A DNA stretch of 64,000 nt from Staphylococcus edaphicus (GTDB lineage: Bacteria > Bacillota > Bacilli > Staphylococcales > Staphylococcaceae), in contig NZ_MRZN01000004.1 of the NCBI RefSeq assembly GCF_002614725.1, positions 62,001 through 126,000 of the forward strand, read 5' to 3'. The position numbers and the translations under genes were made by a program. How positions within the stretch are numbered: position 1 is the first letter of the stretch; every line of letters starts with the position of its first letter. Below are positions 35,861-45,696 of the stretch, in pieces. Under the pieces are notes generated by a model, which worked only from the letters and a program-made list of their open reading frames with translations, ran no database searches and was not told the DNA's origin.

Positions 35861-36985
35861 TTATTTGTGTTTTGCTTTATAAATAAATTTAGTTTGTTTG
35901 GCAACAAGTCGATTTGGAATGATTTTAGTAATTGTATTTCTTACTAATACAACCAATTTATTACTTTTTTGTGCTAACTTACCAATTTTTCTAGAGCGTT
36001 TAATAACTTTTTTAGTATGAGCCACACGTAATTTATCATATCTTTGCAAAGCCTCATCAAAGGCATATGTTTTCAAACAATTAGCTAAAACAATAGCATC
36101 TTCCATTGCTTGTCCAGCTCCCTGTCCCATGTTTGGCGTTGTTGCATGTGCAGCATCACCTAGTAATAGAATTCGCTGATAGACAAAAGTTTTTAACGGT
36201 TGCACATCATAAATGTCATGAAGTAGAATATCTGTTTCACTTTGTTTATCTAAAATGTTTCTAATTTCATTTGGAAAATGATTAAACCTAGCTTGCAAAT
36301 GTGGTTTTGCATAGGATTGCATAGTTGCATCATTTTCCTTAGCATTGATTGAAATAAACCAATAAGCTTGGTTATTTAATAACGGAACGACACCTACCCT
36401 GCCTTTAGAAGACCAATATTCTTTTGCAACATTGTTTGATTTAATATCTACATCTTCTACAAGCCCTCTGAACACTGTGTAGCCTTGATATAAGGTTTTG
36501 CTATTTGGCGCTACAGCATGTCTGATGTTAGAATGTAGTCCATCTGCGCCGATACATAAATCAAATGCCTCTGCCTCTTGTTCTTCAAAATGTAACACAA
36601 CTTTTAACGCATCATTATCTACATGCGTAACATGATGATTTGTAAAAATTGCTGATTCTGGAATATAAGATTGAATAACATCTATTAAACTTTGTCGTGT
36701 CATTGTTAAATTCACTGTATGTTTCTTCAACTTCACTTTACTTAATACATTATCTTTATCATCCAAAATTTTCATAACATTGATAACTTGTCCAATGTTT
36801 TTGATACCTTTTGCCAAATCATGTTTGCCTAATTTGTCTATCACATTACCTCCGATGCCAATACCAGCACCTATCTCAGTAATCTCTTTGTTTTTCTCGA
36901 AAATTTTAACTTCGTGACCTTGCTCACTTAATAATGCGGCAGCTGTTAAACCGCCAATACCAGCACCTACGATTGCTATTTTCAT
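35861..36985 (-). CDS. FAD-dependent monooxygenase (PHBH fold)
   Basis: The 374-residue flavoprotein has the GxGxxG FAD motif (IAIVGAGIGGLTAAALLSEQ), the DG motif (CIGADGLHSNIRH, about residue 155) and the GD motif LLGDAAHATTPNMGQGAGQA (about 275). It belongs to the salicylate-hydroxylase-like group of aromatic or multi-substrate hydroxylases. The substrate is unknown. C-terminal 50 residues are very basic, ending RLVAKQTKFIYKAKHK. ATG follows GGAGTG. Confidence 0.85.
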   Translation of the reverse strand: MKIAIVGAGIGGLTAAALLSEQGHEVKIFEKNKEITEIGAGIGIGGNVIDKLGKHDLAKGIKNIGQVINVMKILDDKDNVLSKVKLKKHTVNLTMTRQSLIDVIQSYIPESAIFTNHHVTHVDNDALKVVLHFEEQEAEAFDLCIGADGLHSNIRHAVAPNSKTLYQGYTVFRGLVEDVDIKSNNVAKEYWSSKGRVGVVPLLNNQAYWFISINAKENDATMQSYAKPHLQARFNHFPNEIRNILDKQSETDILLHDIYDVQPLKTFVYQRILLLGDAAHATTPNMGQGAGQAMEDAIVLANCLKTYAFDEALQRYDKLRVAHTKKVIKRSRKIGKLAQKSNKLVVLVRNTITKIIPNRLVAKQTKFIYKAKHK

Positions 36986-37065
36986 CTAAAATTCACTCCA
37001 AACTTCCCTATCTCTTCTTAATTTATTTATATGACATTCTAGCCTATAACAGTATTTATAGTAGT

Positions 37066-37842
37066 CTATAAATAGTAATCTTTCTTAATATGATCTTTCT
37101 TAATGCCAAATTTATCATAGTAGTGTTTCATAAACGTGGCGATATTTTCATCCCATTCAATGTCACTTGCATATTGATGTTCACCTGGTGACTTAGGATT
37201 CCATCGCATTTGATATAAAGAGAGTTGCTTATTTTCAAAGTAGTTAGTTCTCACAAAGCGAGCGCCACCCATTATTGCTTTTTCTGGCGACGTCCATTTT
37301 TGTTTTTTTGCAAAACTACTACCTGTATGAACTGCATTCTCATCAAAGGCACCAATACCATAAAAATTATAATATCGGCTTCCATCATCATCTATGCCTT
37401 TTGCTAGTTCAGATTTGCCATTTCCTGTCTCAACAAGGGCATGGCTGACAAGATACAAGACATTCACTTCATATTTATCTTGAGCTTTTAAAAAGGCTTT
37501 CCCCTTATTTTTTAAGATACCTTTATCTTTTAAAATACGATTGACTTCGTCTTCAGACATGGATACTTTTTCAGAAATATCCATGTGATTTAAGTTATCT
37601 TTGTCACTATTCACATCCATTGCTTTTTGAACGTCTTTTTTAGATGCTTCAACAAATCGGCCATCTTTTTCAGTCATATTTAATGTCCCAGTTGCTACTT
37701 GTTTTTCGACCGCTTCATTAAATGTATTGGTTTTTTGATTATCAAATAAATGTGTTTCATTAACAATAAATAAGATTAGAAAAACAATAAAAATTAAGAT
37801 AATAATAAACAAAGGTATTTTACGCTTTATGTTTTCGTTCAT
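37066..37842 (-). CDS. Membrane-anchored glucosaminidase (peptidoglycan hydrolase)
   Basis: The 258-residue protein has a single N-terminal membrane helix (about residues 9-29), a spacer and a C-terminal glucosaminidase domain. The catalytic Glu is in VSHALVETGNGKSELAKG, followed by YYNFYGIGAFDENAVHTG and the MRWNPKSPGEHQYASD motif of the GH73 family. It would trim glycan strands at the outer face of the membrane, similar in layout to the staphylococcal Sag-type glucosaminidases. ATG follows GAGGAG. Confidence 0.88.
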   Translation of the reverse strand: MNENIKRKIPLFIIILIFIVFLILFIVNETHLFDNQKTNTFNEAVEKQVATGTLNMTEKDGRFVEASKKDVQKAMDVNSDKDNLNHMDISEKVSMSEDEVNRILKDKGILKNKGKAFLKAQDKYEVNVLYLVSHALVETGNGKSELAKGIDDDGSRYYNFYGIGAFDENAVHTGSSFAKKQKWTSPEKAIMGGARFVRTNYFENKQLSLYQMRWNPKSPGEHQYASDIEWDENIATFMKHYYDKFGIKKDHIKKDYYL

Positions 37843-37868
37843 TTTATGAAAAACTCCTCATCTTACAC

Positions 37869-38102
37869 TTATTTTGTTAATGTAACATAAGCAAATATAA
37901 TAGCAATTAAAACTATTGCAAATGAAATATTAATGATAATTTTCATCGCTGTTCGATCTCTGAATAACGTATTAAAAATTGTTAAACTTATTGCTAGTGA
38001 TACAACAAACATTGTGATTGCCATTATCATGTTTAAAGAAATTAAAAACACTATTCCGATAACTAAAAATACATTTGAGATAATAGCTAAGATTTTCACC
38101 AT
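37869..38102 (-). CDS. Small hydrophobic membrane protein, unknown
   Basis: The 77-residue product is almost entirely membrane helix (three segments) with a short basic loop (RDRTAMK). No family recognised. An AAGGAGTGG lies 21 bases before the ATG, farther than usual, so the start is uncertain. It precedes the glucosaminidase gene in the same direction by 26 bases, suggesting an operon. Confidence 0.55.
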   Translation of the reverse strand: MVKILAIISNVFLVIGIVFLISLNMIMAITMFVVSLAISLTIFNTLFRDRTAMKIIINISFAIVLIAIIFAYVTLTK

Positions 38103-38219
38103 TTTCGCACTGATAAGCCTTCCACTCCTTGCTATACATAATTAATTTCATTCGACTCCAATATTAGAAATTGTACCACACTTAACTCCGTTTCAATATG
38201 TCATTTTGTAATAAGCAAA

Positions 38220-38273
38220 AAGGAACAAGCTTGAAATCAAAATATGAATTTTGATTTCTTAAGCCCATTCCTT
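38220..38273 (-). terminator. Terminator of the fdhA-DUF1641 operon
   Basis: Perfect 11-bp inner stem GAAATCAAAAT/ATTTTGATTTC with outer arms AAGGAA and TTCCTT. Confidence 0.75.
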
Positions 38274-38343
38274 ATAAAGTAATGCTTAATTATAGTGGTA
38301 TTTATTGAAAATACAATTTTATATTTTTATATCGTCTAACTAG

Positions 38344-38811
38344 CTATTCTCTAGACATACCTCTTAGCATATTTAACATATACGTTAAGCTACGATTCAT
38401 CTCTTCATCTTTCAATATTCCCATTAAACCTGTAATAGATGTTTTTTGATTTGGATTAGCTCTATTTGCAACACTTAAACCTTTATTTACTTTGTTCAAC
38501 ATTGTCGACAAATCGTTCACATCTAAATCACCAAGTAAGAATACAAGTGAAGCCATATTTGAAATTAATCCAGTATATTGTTCTTTGTTAAGTTCTACAG
38601 CAAACTTATTAGCAATAACGCCTCTGCTTTTAACTGCGCCTGAAACTGCATCTAATAATTTAGCATCATCTATAGTACTAATAATATTAATCGCTTTTAA
38701 GATGCTATCTTTATTAGCAACAATTGCATCAGTAACTTCTGCTAAACTATCTTGTTTCAGTTCTTCTTCGGACTTTTGCAAACGTTTAATTTGAGTGATT
38801 CTTTCAGCCAT
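38344..38811 (-). CDS. DUF1641 protein, formate dehydrogenase partner
   Basis: The 155-residue, helical, soluble protein belongs to DUF1641, like YrhD of B. subtilis, which is likewise encoded next to a formate dehydrogenase (YrhE). Segments DAVSGAVKSRGVIANKFA and GLMGILKDEEMNRSLTYML are typical. Its ATG overlaps the fdhA stop by one base, indicating translational coupling and a likely role as subunit or assembly factor of the dehydrogenase. The exact role is not established. Confidence 0.85.
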   Translation of the reverse strand: MAERITQIKRLQKSEEELKQDSLAEVTDAIVANKDSILKAINIISTIDDAKLLDAVSGAVKSRGVIANKFAVELNKEQYTGLISNMASLVFLLGDLDVNDLSTMLNKVNKGLSVANRANPNQKTSITGLMGILKDEEMNRSLTYMLNMLRGMSRE

Positions 38812-41765
38812 TACTTATCCACCTGACTTCCCGGGAATGTATAATCCTCACGTTTCCACTTATCTTGAACACGAACGCTATACTGTGGTTGACGTTGTTT
38901 ATTTACACGGAAGTTCGTAGGATTTAGTGGTGATTTACCCCTACGTGTTTTAACTTCCATACGGCAACTTGTGCGTTTGTATGATGGCGTATCGGTATCT
39001 TTATCAACATCACTATTTGTTAATAAATTAATAGCGCCTTTATCGCCATGGACCATTGCATTATTATTTAAAGGAATATAGATTTCTTTGCCTTTTACTC
39101 TATCTGTTACATGTGCGATTAATTCTGCTTCACCAGTTTCAGAAATTAATTTGATTTCTGCTCCTTCATGAATGTCTCTTTCTTTTGCAAGTTCAGGAGA
39201 TACTTCTACAAAGGCATGCGGCATTTTATACTCTAAACCTGGTACTTTATAAGTCATATTACCTTCGTGAAAATGCTCTAATAAACGGCCGTTATTCACA
39301 TGTAAATCATACGTTTCATTTACTTTAAAGAAGTTATCGAATGTAAGCGGGTAAAAATTAGCTTTACCATCATCGAAATTAAATCCATTTAGATATAACG
39401 TTGGCTCATCTGTACCATCCTCCGCCACTGGCCATTGTAGGCTATTATAACCTTCTAATCTATCATAGTTCACACCTGAATATAATGGTGTTAGTCTAGC
39501 GATTTCATCCATAATTTGGCTTGGGTGTGAATAGCCCCAATCATAGCCTAATGTTTTGGCAACAGCTTGGATAATTTCCCAATCCGGTTTAGAATCACCT
39601 TTAGGTTCTAGTGCTTGATATAAACGTTGGATACGACGTTCAGTGTTTGTAAATGTTCCAGTTTTTTCAAGCGATGGACTTGCTGGCAATACAACATCTG
39701 CAAACGTTGCGGTAAACGTAAAGAATTCATCTTGTACAACCAAGAATCCTACTTTTTCTAATGCTGCTTGAACAAAGTTAATATTCGAATCAACAATACC
39801 AGTATCTTCACCATATAAGTATAGCGAATCAATTTCTCCATTGTGGATACCTTCCATCATTTGATGGTTATCTCTACCAACTTGTTTCGGTAATGCTTCA
39901 CCATATTCACGTTCGAATTTAGCTCTGATTTCATCATCTGTAACTTTTTGATACCCTGGGAATTGATCAGGCATACTTCCCATATCACTACATCCTTGTA
40001 CATTATTATGTCCACGTAAAGGATAAGCACCTGAACCTGGTTTTCTATAGTTTCCTGTTGCTAATAACAAATTTGAAATAGCTGTTGAAGTATCACTACC
40101 AATATCTTGCTGTGTAACACCCATTGCCCAAGCAATAGATACAGATTTAGCTTCAACTACTTGATGCGCAAAATCTATCAGTGCTTCTTTAGCAATACCT
40201 GTAGTTTCTTCAGCAAATTCCATTGTATAAGGTGCTAATGATTTATAATAGTCCTCAAAATGATTAACCCATTCATCAATAAATGTCTTATCATGCAAAT
40301 CATGATCTATAATATATTTTGTTACGGCAGATAGCCATACTAAATCTGTACCAGGTTTCGGTTGATAGAAATTGTCGGCGCGTTCAGCCATTTCATGCTT
40401 ACGGATATCGAATACATTTAAAGTATTATTATATAGTTTATGTCCGCGCTTAATGCGAGACGCAATAACCGGATGTGCTTCTGCTGTATTGGTACCAACT
40501 AAAACAACCATATCGGCAATTTCAAGATCCTCTATTGAACCGGAGTCGCCGCCATGACCTACAGTTCTAAATAATCCTTTAGTCGCTGGTGCTTGGCAGT
40601 AACGTGAACAGTTGTCTACGTTATTTGTTCCAATAACCTGTCTAGCTAATTTTTGCATTAAATAAGATTCTTCATTTGTTGCCTTAGATGAAGAAATAAA
40701 TGCTAAACCGTCCGAGCCATGAGATTGTTTTACTTTGTTAAAGTTTTCAGCTACTATATTTAAGGCTTCTTCCCATTCTACTTCTTCGAATTGACCATTT
40801 TTACGTACTAAAGGTTTAGTTAAACGTTCGTCTGAATCAACGTAATCCCAACCAAATTTACCTTTAACACATGAAGAAATCTTGTTTGCAGGTGATTCGT
40901 GTTGAGGTTGTACTTTTAATACTTCTCTATCTTTTGTCCAAACATCGAAAGAACACCCTACACCGCAATATGTACATACAGTTTTAGTTTTTTCGATGCG
41001 TTCTTCACGCATTGCTGCTTCAGAATCTGAAACTGCAAATAATGGTCCATACCCTGGTTCTGCTTTTTTAGTTAAATCTATCATTGCTGCCAATGAGCCA
41101 GGTTCTAAATCTGTCATATATCCGGCATTACCTTCCATATTGACTTCCATCATTGCATTACAAGGACAAACGGTTGCACACTGTCCACAACCAACACAAG
41201 AAGAATCGTTAATAGAAGTATCATTATCCCAGATAACACGAGGTTGTTGGCGTTCCCAGTCTATCGTAAGTGTTTCATTAACTTGTACATCTTGACACAC
41301 TTCCACACAACGCCCACATAAGATACATTGGTTTGGGTCATAGCGATAGAATGGGCCATAATCTTTTTCATATGGTTTCTCTTTGTATTCATATGTTTGA
41401 TGTTCAAGACCCCATTGGTCCATTGTATTATGAATCTCACAATCACCATTGTTATAGTCACACACTGTACAATAAAGCATGTGTTTTTCTAAAATACGAT
41501 CCAATGCTTCTTTTTGACTTGTTTGTACTTTGTCATTCTGTGTGTTAACAACCATTGGTCTATCTATTGTGGTACTGCAAGCACGTTCCATCTTACCATC
41601 GATTTCAACCGTACAAGTATCACATGTTTGGATAGGCCCCAACGATTCGTTGTAACATATTGAAGGAACGAATGTATCTTGAGATTTAATAAACTGTAGT
41701 AAATTCGTTCCAGGTTCTACAAGATAATCTTTGCCATCTAACGAGACAATCAAATGTTCTTGCAT
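38811..41765 (-). CDS. fdhA: NAD-dependent-type formate dehydrogenase, molybdopterin catalytic subunit
   Basis: The 984-residue enzyme oxidises formate to CO2. Domains in order: a [2Fe-2S] ferredoxin domain ([15 protein letters not shown], about residues 37-51), a His-Cys cluster motif ([18 protein letters not shown], about 98), two [4Fe-4S] motifs ([11 protein letters not shown] and [11 protein letters not shown]), the molybdopterin oxidoreductase domain starting with VCTYCGVGC, and a C-terminal dinucleotide-binding domain. The active-site ligand is a Cys in [11 protein letters not shown], where some homologues have selenocysteine. The ATG at 41765 is favoured by an AGGGGTGA site; a GTG three codons earlier is possible. 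It needs the Moco genes and FdhD of this window. Confidence 0.95.
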   Translation of the reverse strand: MQEHLIVSLDGKDYLVEPGTNLLQFIKSQDTFVPSICYNESLGPIQTCDTCTVEIDGKMERACSTTIDRPMVVNTQNDKVQTSQKEALDRILEKHMLYCTVCDYNNGDCEIHNTMDQWGLEHQTYEYKEKPYEKDYGPFYRYDPNQCILCGRCVEVCQDVQVNETLTIDWERQQPRVIWDNDTSINDSSCVGCGQCATVCPCNAMMEVNMEGNAGYMTDLEPGSLAAMIDLTKKAEPGYGPLFAVSDSEAAMREERIEKTKTVCTYCGVGCSFDVWTKDREVLKVQPQHESPANKISSCVKGKFGWDYVDSDERLTKPLVRKNGQFEEVEWEEALNIVAENFNKVKQSHGSDGLAFISSSKATNEESYLMQKLARQVIGTNNVDNCSRYCQAPATKGLFRTVGHGGDSGSIEDLEIADMVVLVGTNTAEAHPVIASRIKRGHKLYNNTLNVFDIRKHEMAERADNFYQPKPGTDLVWLSAVTKYIIDHDLHDKTFIDEWVNHFEDYYKSLAPYTMEFAEETTGIAKEALIDFAHQVVEAKSVSIAWAMGVTQQDIGSDTSTAISNLLLATGNYRKPGSGAYPLRGHNNVQGCSDMGSMPDQFPGYQKVTDDEIRAKFEREYGEALPKQVGRDNHQMMEGIHNGEIDSLYLYGEDTGIVDSNINFVQAALEKVGFLVVQDEFFTFTATFADVVLPASPSLEKTGTFTNTERRIQRLYQALEPKGDSKPDWEIIQAVAKTLGYDWGYSHPSQIMDEIARLTPLYSGVNYDRLEGYNSLQWPVAEDGTDEPTLYLNGFNFDDGKANFYPLTFDNFFKVNETYDLHVNNGRLLEHFHEGNMTYKVPGLEYKMPHAFVEVSPELAKERDIHEGAEIKLISETGEAELIAHVTDRVKGKEIYIPLNNNAMVHGDKGAINLLTNSDVDKDTDTPSYKRTSCRMEVKTRRGKSPLNPTNFRVNKQRQPQYSVRVQDKWKREDYTFPGSQVDK

Positions 41766-42043
41766 ACACTTCACCCCTATTATTATTTATTCTGCCCATG
41801 TATTTAACTTCATAAGATGCTTTATAACATTACATCTAAAAAGCCCCACACTTTTTCAAGATAATGTTACTTTATATTGTATAGGTATTTTCACAAATTG
41901 TTAAGTTTTTCTTTGGTTTTCTTTGGTTTTTTTATTAAATAGCACAATATTCATTCCATAGTTGTTAAAAAGTAAAACTACTTTCTTTATTACACTTATA
42001 AACTATGATTGACTAAACTAAAAAACGAGTTATAAAGTTTATA

Positions 42044-42997
42044 TTAAATTCCTAAATTATCTTTAATATTTGCTTCAATTTCACTCAATGAACTTTCACT
42101 AGGTACAAAATAATATAATCCGTCATCTTGAATGCCGCCTTGACCTTCTAATTGATGTCTATTTACATTATCGTTTGCATCTTTATAGTTACTTCTCACT
42201 TTATTTAACTCACCAATTGATAAATCTGTCTTCACATTATCTTCTACATGATTCATTAAAGAATTAAAATGCGTAATAGAACTTATGCTCGTAAGCTTAT
42301 TTGCAAGCCCTTGGATGACCAATTGTTGACGTTCTTGTCGTCCAAAATCCCCACCAGCACCGTCTTCTTTACGGCTTCTAATAAATGCCATTGCTTCTTT
42401 GCCATCCATTTTAGATTGCTCGCCTTTAGTAAATTGATAGCCGTCATATGAGAACGTTGCATTACTTGTGACTGTAATACCACCTACTGTATCAATCATA
42501 TCTTGCATACCATCCATGTCAATCGTTGCATAATGATCAATCGGAATGTTCAGTAACTTTTCTAACGATTTTACTGCCATGTCTGGTCCACCATATGCGT
42601 AAGCGTGATTAATTTTTTCAGTTGTCCCTTTACCTACAATATCTGCTTGTGTATCTCTAGGTATACTTACGATTTCAGTCGTTTTCTTTTCAGGATTAAC
42701 AGATAAGACCATGATAGTATCACTACGTTGGCCACCACCATTAGCATTTCGTTCAGCATTCGAATCTACACCAAACAATGCGATTGTAAATGGATCTCCA
42801 TCATCCAAATTGACATCTTTATCCCTTAACGAAGATTTATCTCTATCAAGCGGATTATGGATAGAGCCTCCAACAGAAAATATTTTAAAACCAAGGTAGA
42901 TAACTGCTACTAAAGCTAATAGCGCCAAAATACCAATGAACCATAAGGCGATTTTAGCTGGGAAACTCATTTTTTTATTTTTATCAGAACGATTCAC
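42044..42997 (-). CDS. lcpC: LytR-CpsA-Psr (LCP) family cell wall ligase, LcpC-like
   Basis: LCP enzymes attach teichoic acid or capsule from lipid carriers to peptidoglycan. The 317-residue protein has a short cytoplasmic N-terminus, one membrane helix (about residues 14-36) and an extracellular LCP domain with FTIALFGVDSNAERNANGGGQRSD, VSIPRDTQADI and the AFIRSRKEDGAGGDFGRQERQ arginine motif. The GTG at 42997 lies 10 bases from GGAG; an ATG three codons upstream is too close to it. Position after fdhA matches lcpC in S. aureus. Confidence 0.87.
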   Translation of the reverse strand: MNRSDKNKKMSFPAKIALWFIGILALLALVAVIYLGFKIFSVGGSIHNPLDRDKSSLRDKDVNLDDGDPFTIALFGVDSNAERNANGGGQRSDTIMVLSVNPEKKTTEIVSIPRDTQADIVGKGTTEKINHAYAYGGPDMAVKSLEKLLNIPIDHYATIDMDGMQDMIDTVGGITVTSNATFSYDGYQFTKGEQSKMDGKEAMAFIRSRKEDGAGGDFGRQERQQLVIQGLANKLTSISSITHFNSLMNHVEDNVKTDLSIGELNKVRSNYKDANDNVNRHQLEGQGGIQDDGLYYFVPSESSLSEIEANIKDNLGI

Positions 42998-43089
42998 TAT
43001 TATCATTCTCCATTTCTATATTCAATTTTATAATCTATTTAATAATACATTATAAAGTAATACATTAAATATGACATAGTGCTTTAGAC

Positions 43090-43114
43090 CTATTATTTAT
43101 TAAATAAATAATAG
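43090..43114. terminator. AT-only hairpin between lcpC and the IMPase-like gene
   Basis: An 11-bp inverted repeat of only A/T plus one terminal C-G pair. It may act as a weak terminator for the minus-strand gene at 43137. Confidence 0.4.
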
Positions 43115-43136
43115 ATATAGTAACTTTTTGAATTTA

Positions 43137-43928
43137 CTATTTATTATAACCATTTCCTGAATTGAGTATTTCTAACATACTGGCATGACAAGCTTGATTA
43201 CTAATAATAAATGGTCCACCAGTTGAAAAATCCAACTTTGTATTGTTTAAGGTCGTCATTTTTAATCCTAATTCACTTGCAAATAAGAATTGTGCCGCTA
43301 TATCCCAAGGCTTAGGATTCGTATTTACATGTGCACCAAATTGTCCTTTAATAACACGTATAGAATCTAATCCACAAGAGCCAATACAGCGATATCCAAA
43401 GGAAGCATCATTTAAATCCTGAATGGTTTCATCATTGATGACTAATGAATTATAAGAAATAATCGCATCTTTTAACTCAATATCCTCAGGTGACGATAAT
43501 GGTTGTCCATTTACATAAGCACCAAATCCTCTGACTGCTTTATAAAGTTGTCCATGTGGATAATCATATATATAAGATAAGACGGGTTCTCCTTCAATAA
43601 AATAACCTAATATAATGCAATAATCTTCCTGTTGCTTAACCAAGTTCGTCGTGCCATCGATAGGATCCATTATCCATACATGGCCTTCTTTAGCATTGAC
43701 CTCACGATTAGATTTTTCTTCTGCAAATAGTTGATGACTTGGATAATGTTCTTTTAAAAACAATTCGAAATTTTGTTGAATTGCTTTATCTACATTAGTT
43801 ACTAAATCAAACATATTTTCTTTTGTAGTTGTGACCATATCGCTGATTAATTTGGGAATTATGTCATCTAATGTTGTTAACCAGGCGTTAATCGATTCAT
43901 CTATTTCAATAAGTTGTTCTTTTTCCAT
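43137..43928 (-). CDS. Inositol monophosphatase family protein
   Basis: The 263-residue Mg-dependent phosphatase has the family motifs ADEKS-like LFAEEKSNRE, VWIMDPIDGTTNLVKQ (metal site, about residue 82) and the C-terminal NPKPWDIAAQFLFASELG (WDxAA). Members act on inositol phosphate, PAP, fructose-1,6-bisphosphate or NADP; substrate here unknown. ATG follows AAGAGGTG. The RsaI small RNA locus lies directly upstream on the same strand, ending before this gene at its own terminator. Confidence 0.87.
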   Translation of the reverse strand: MEKEQLIEIDESINAWLTTLDDIIPKLISDMVTTTKENMFDLVTNVDKAIQQNFELFLKEHYPSHQLFAEEKSNREVNAKEGHVWIMDPIDGTTNLVKQQEDYCIILGYFIEGEPVLSYIYDYPHGQLYKAVRGFGAYVNGQPLSSPEDIELKDAIISYNSLVINDETIQDLNDASFGYRCIGSCGLDSIRVIKGQFGAHVNTNPKPWDIAAQFLFASELGLKMTTLNNTKLDFSTGGPFIISNQACHASMLEILNSGNGYNK

Positions 43929-44071
43929 ATATGATGCACCTCTTTATTTAAATAGTATATGCCGAACATAAACACTATGTATAATTTGTTATATTCTATC
44001 ACAGAATTCGACCTAAAATATATGCTATTTCATATCTCACTATATATAAAATGTGGGCTAAAGCACAAAAA

Positions 44072-44229
44072 AATAAAACCGACTAGCGTAGCTAGTCGGT
44101 TAAATAGAAAGGAAAGTAAGTAATAAATATTGAAGATGTTTGATTTAGTAACTCGAACAAATAGATGTTAACAAAACTATTATGTAATAGCCTACCCCTT
44201 TGCCATCTATTCGCTACCCCCTTGTTACT
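44072..44229 (-). ncRNA. rsaI: RsaI (RsaOG) small regulatory RNA
   Basis: The minus strand has a promoter (-35 TTACAT at 44259-44264, 17-base spacer, -10 TAGTAT at 44236-44241), no reading frame, and a terminator with an 11-bp stem AACCGACTAGC/GCTAGTCGGTT and a T-rich tail. The transcript of about 155 bases contains two GGGGTAG tracts (near 44215-44222 and 44192-44198). A perfect cre site overlaps the -35 element. Size, CcpA site and location between the inositol monophosphatase gene and the next regulator all fit RsaI, a CcpA-repressed sugar-response RNA of S. aureus. The identity is from memory of position and features. Confidence 0.8.
44077..44101 (-). terminator. Terminator of RsaI
   Basis: Perfect 11-bp stem with a 3-base loop, followed on the minus strand by TTATTTTTTT. 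No minus-strand protein gene lies upstream that it could end, which points to a noncoding transcript. Confidence 0.88.
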
Positions 44230-44258
44230 AGTTACATACTAACATAACCACAAAATAA

Positions 44259-44273
44259 ATGTAAGCGTTTTCT
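44259..44273. promoter_or_regulatory. cre site (CcpA) over the RsaI promoter
   Basis: ATGTAAGCGTTTTCT matches the consensus WTGNAANCGNWNNCW at every fixed position. It covers the -35 element of RsaI and lies about 105 bases upstream of the divergent regulator gene. Confidence 0.87.
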
Positions 44274-44376
44274 ATAAATTTCTTTAAATTTTTCGAAAAA
44301 ATTTTCTAAATGTCGTCATTGTCACTTTTATGATATAATAAATGTAATATGTAATCATTTGGGAGGTGACTTTCTA

Positions 44377-45069
44377 ATGAATAAACGCGAAAGACAAAAT
44401 AAACTTGTTCTAGCTATTCAAGAGAATAGGCAGATTACTGCTTCAGAATTAGCAATAAACTTAAATGTTTCAAAGCGCACGATTCTACGAGATATTCAAG
44501 ACTTGGAAGATCAAGGTGTCAAAATTTTAGCGAAACACGGTAAACTGGGTGGTTACCAATTACAAGAAACACCAAATAGTTATGACATTGAGTTAACCGA
44601 AAATCAATTGTCTGCTCTATTCCTTGTCCTAAATGAAAGTCAATCTTATTCAACACTACCTTATAAAGACGAAATCAATGCAATAATTAAAAAATGTTTA
44701 AACTTACCTTATACCAAAATGAGACGTTCGCTAAAAAAACTAGATCGCTATATTAAATTTGACCATAGTGAACATCTAAACTTACCCCCTATATTTTCTG
44801 ATGTACTGATTTACTGTACTGAAAGAAATGTCATGGCAATGGAATATAATAATAGTTTAGATATTGTTACAGAAAACGTTATTTTCATTGGGTTGTTATG
44901 TGAAGAGGGGCTTTGGAAAGCCGTCATTTTTGAAATTGGACTCGGTAAAACAAATGAAATACCAATTGTTGATATCCATGATATAGCTTATTCTTTTGGC
45001 AAAACCATCAAAACACAAGATATCACTATCAATAATTATCAACAATTTTTAAATCCAACTGAGTCTTAA
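44377..45069 (+). CDS. HTH-type (YafY/DeoR-like) transcriptional regulator
   Basis: The 230-residue protein has an N-terminal HTH_11 domain (RQNKLVLAIQENRQITASELA, NVSKRTILRDIQDLEDQGV) and a C-terminal region with weak resemblance to WYL-type ligand domains, lacking a clear WYL triad. ATG at 44377 is chosen because GGGAGGTGA lies 7 bases upstream. Its final codons (Asn-Pro-Thr-Glu-Ser) are inside the terminator stem. It diverges from RsaI. The target is unknown. Confidence 0.72.
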   Translation: MNKRERQNKLVLAIQENRQITASELAINLNVSKRTILRDIQDLEDQGVKILAKHGKLGGYQLQETPNSYDIELTENQLSALFLVLNESQSYSTLPYKDEINAIIKKCLNLPYTKMRRSLKKLDRYIKFDHSEHLNLPPIFSDVLIYCTERNVMAMEYNNSLDIVTENVIFIGLLCEEGLWKAVIFEIGLGKTNEIPIVDIHDIAYSFGKTIKTQDITINNYQQFLNPTES

Positions 45070-45086
45070 CTCAGTTGGATTTTTTA
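45053..45086 (+). terminator. Terminator overlapping the regulator's stop codon
   Basis: Perfect 11-bp stem ATCCAACTGAG/CTCAGTTGGAT with the loop TCTTAA, which contains the stop codon, followed by six T residues. Confidence 0.88.
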
Positions 45087-45269
45087 TGTATTATCACTTA
45101 TGGTCATATTGGCTATCTATCTCTTTTTTATTCGAGTCACAATATATAGACTCAACTTTTTCCTTATCGCTTAATCGAATTACTTAAATTTTTTTCGCAT
45201 GCCTACCTGCTATCAACCATTCACCTAATGATTGTGTATTATACCCGCATATAATGAAAGGATGATTCT

Positions 45270-45599
45270 ATGTATCAACTAGAATTTCATAACTTAGAAC
45301 AACGTATGAGCAAATTACTCAATTTAATCGAAGTATATAAATTCGCTTATGTCACCAATCATAAAAAGAAGTCTCAATATAAAATGGAAGTTCATAAATT
45401 TATAGAGCAAGAATACAATTCATTTAAACAAGATGCCTTATATCAAGCTTCTCTTTTTCATTATAATTATTTTACTTTCTTAAGCAATCAAATAGAAGAT
45501 CCCCTTGACGAACTTACAATTGGTAATACCAGCAAACACATTGACCTTATTCAACAGCGTTTATTGCATATACATCAATTACTATCCTATTATTTGTAA
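45270..45599 (+). CDS. Hypothetical protein, helical, unknown
   Basis: The 109-residue product is rich in Tyr, His, Gln and Leu and is predicted by eye to be mostly alpha-helical, with no signal peptide or membrane helix. It begins MYQLEFHNLEQRMSKLLNLI. The ATG follows GAAAGGATGA. I do not recognise the family. It lies about 100 bases before the MurNAc recycling operon but is separated from it by that operon's cre site. Confidence 0.6.
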   Translation: MYQLEFHNLEQRMSKLLNLIEVYKFAYVTNHKKKSQYKMEVHKFIEQEYNSFKQDALYQASLFHYNYFTFLSNQIEDPLDELTIGNTSKHIDLIQQRLLHIHQLLSYYL

Positions 45600-45661
45600 T
45601 AAAATTTCATTTTCTATAATTATATAAATACAAATTGTAATACTTTTTCATGTGTTGTACA

Positions 45662-45676
45662 ATGAAAACGATTACA
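45662..45676 (+). promoter_or_regulatory. cre site (CcpA) of the MurNAc recycling operon
   Basis: ATGAAAACGATTACA fits WTGNAANCGNWNNCW at every fixed position and lies 20 bases before the mupG start, consistent with glucose repression of MurNAc use. Confidence 0.85.
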
Positions 45677-45696
45677 GCATTAAAGGAGTGGTAAAG

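Noticed and set aside
38811-41765. Selenocysteine in the formate dehydrogenase
   Set aside because: The active-site position is an ordinary Cys codon in SRYCQAP and there is no in-frame TGA.
43090-43114. AT-only palindrome as a specific operator
   Set aside because: Such A/T palindromes are common by chance in this low-GC DNA; kept only as a weak terminator candidate.
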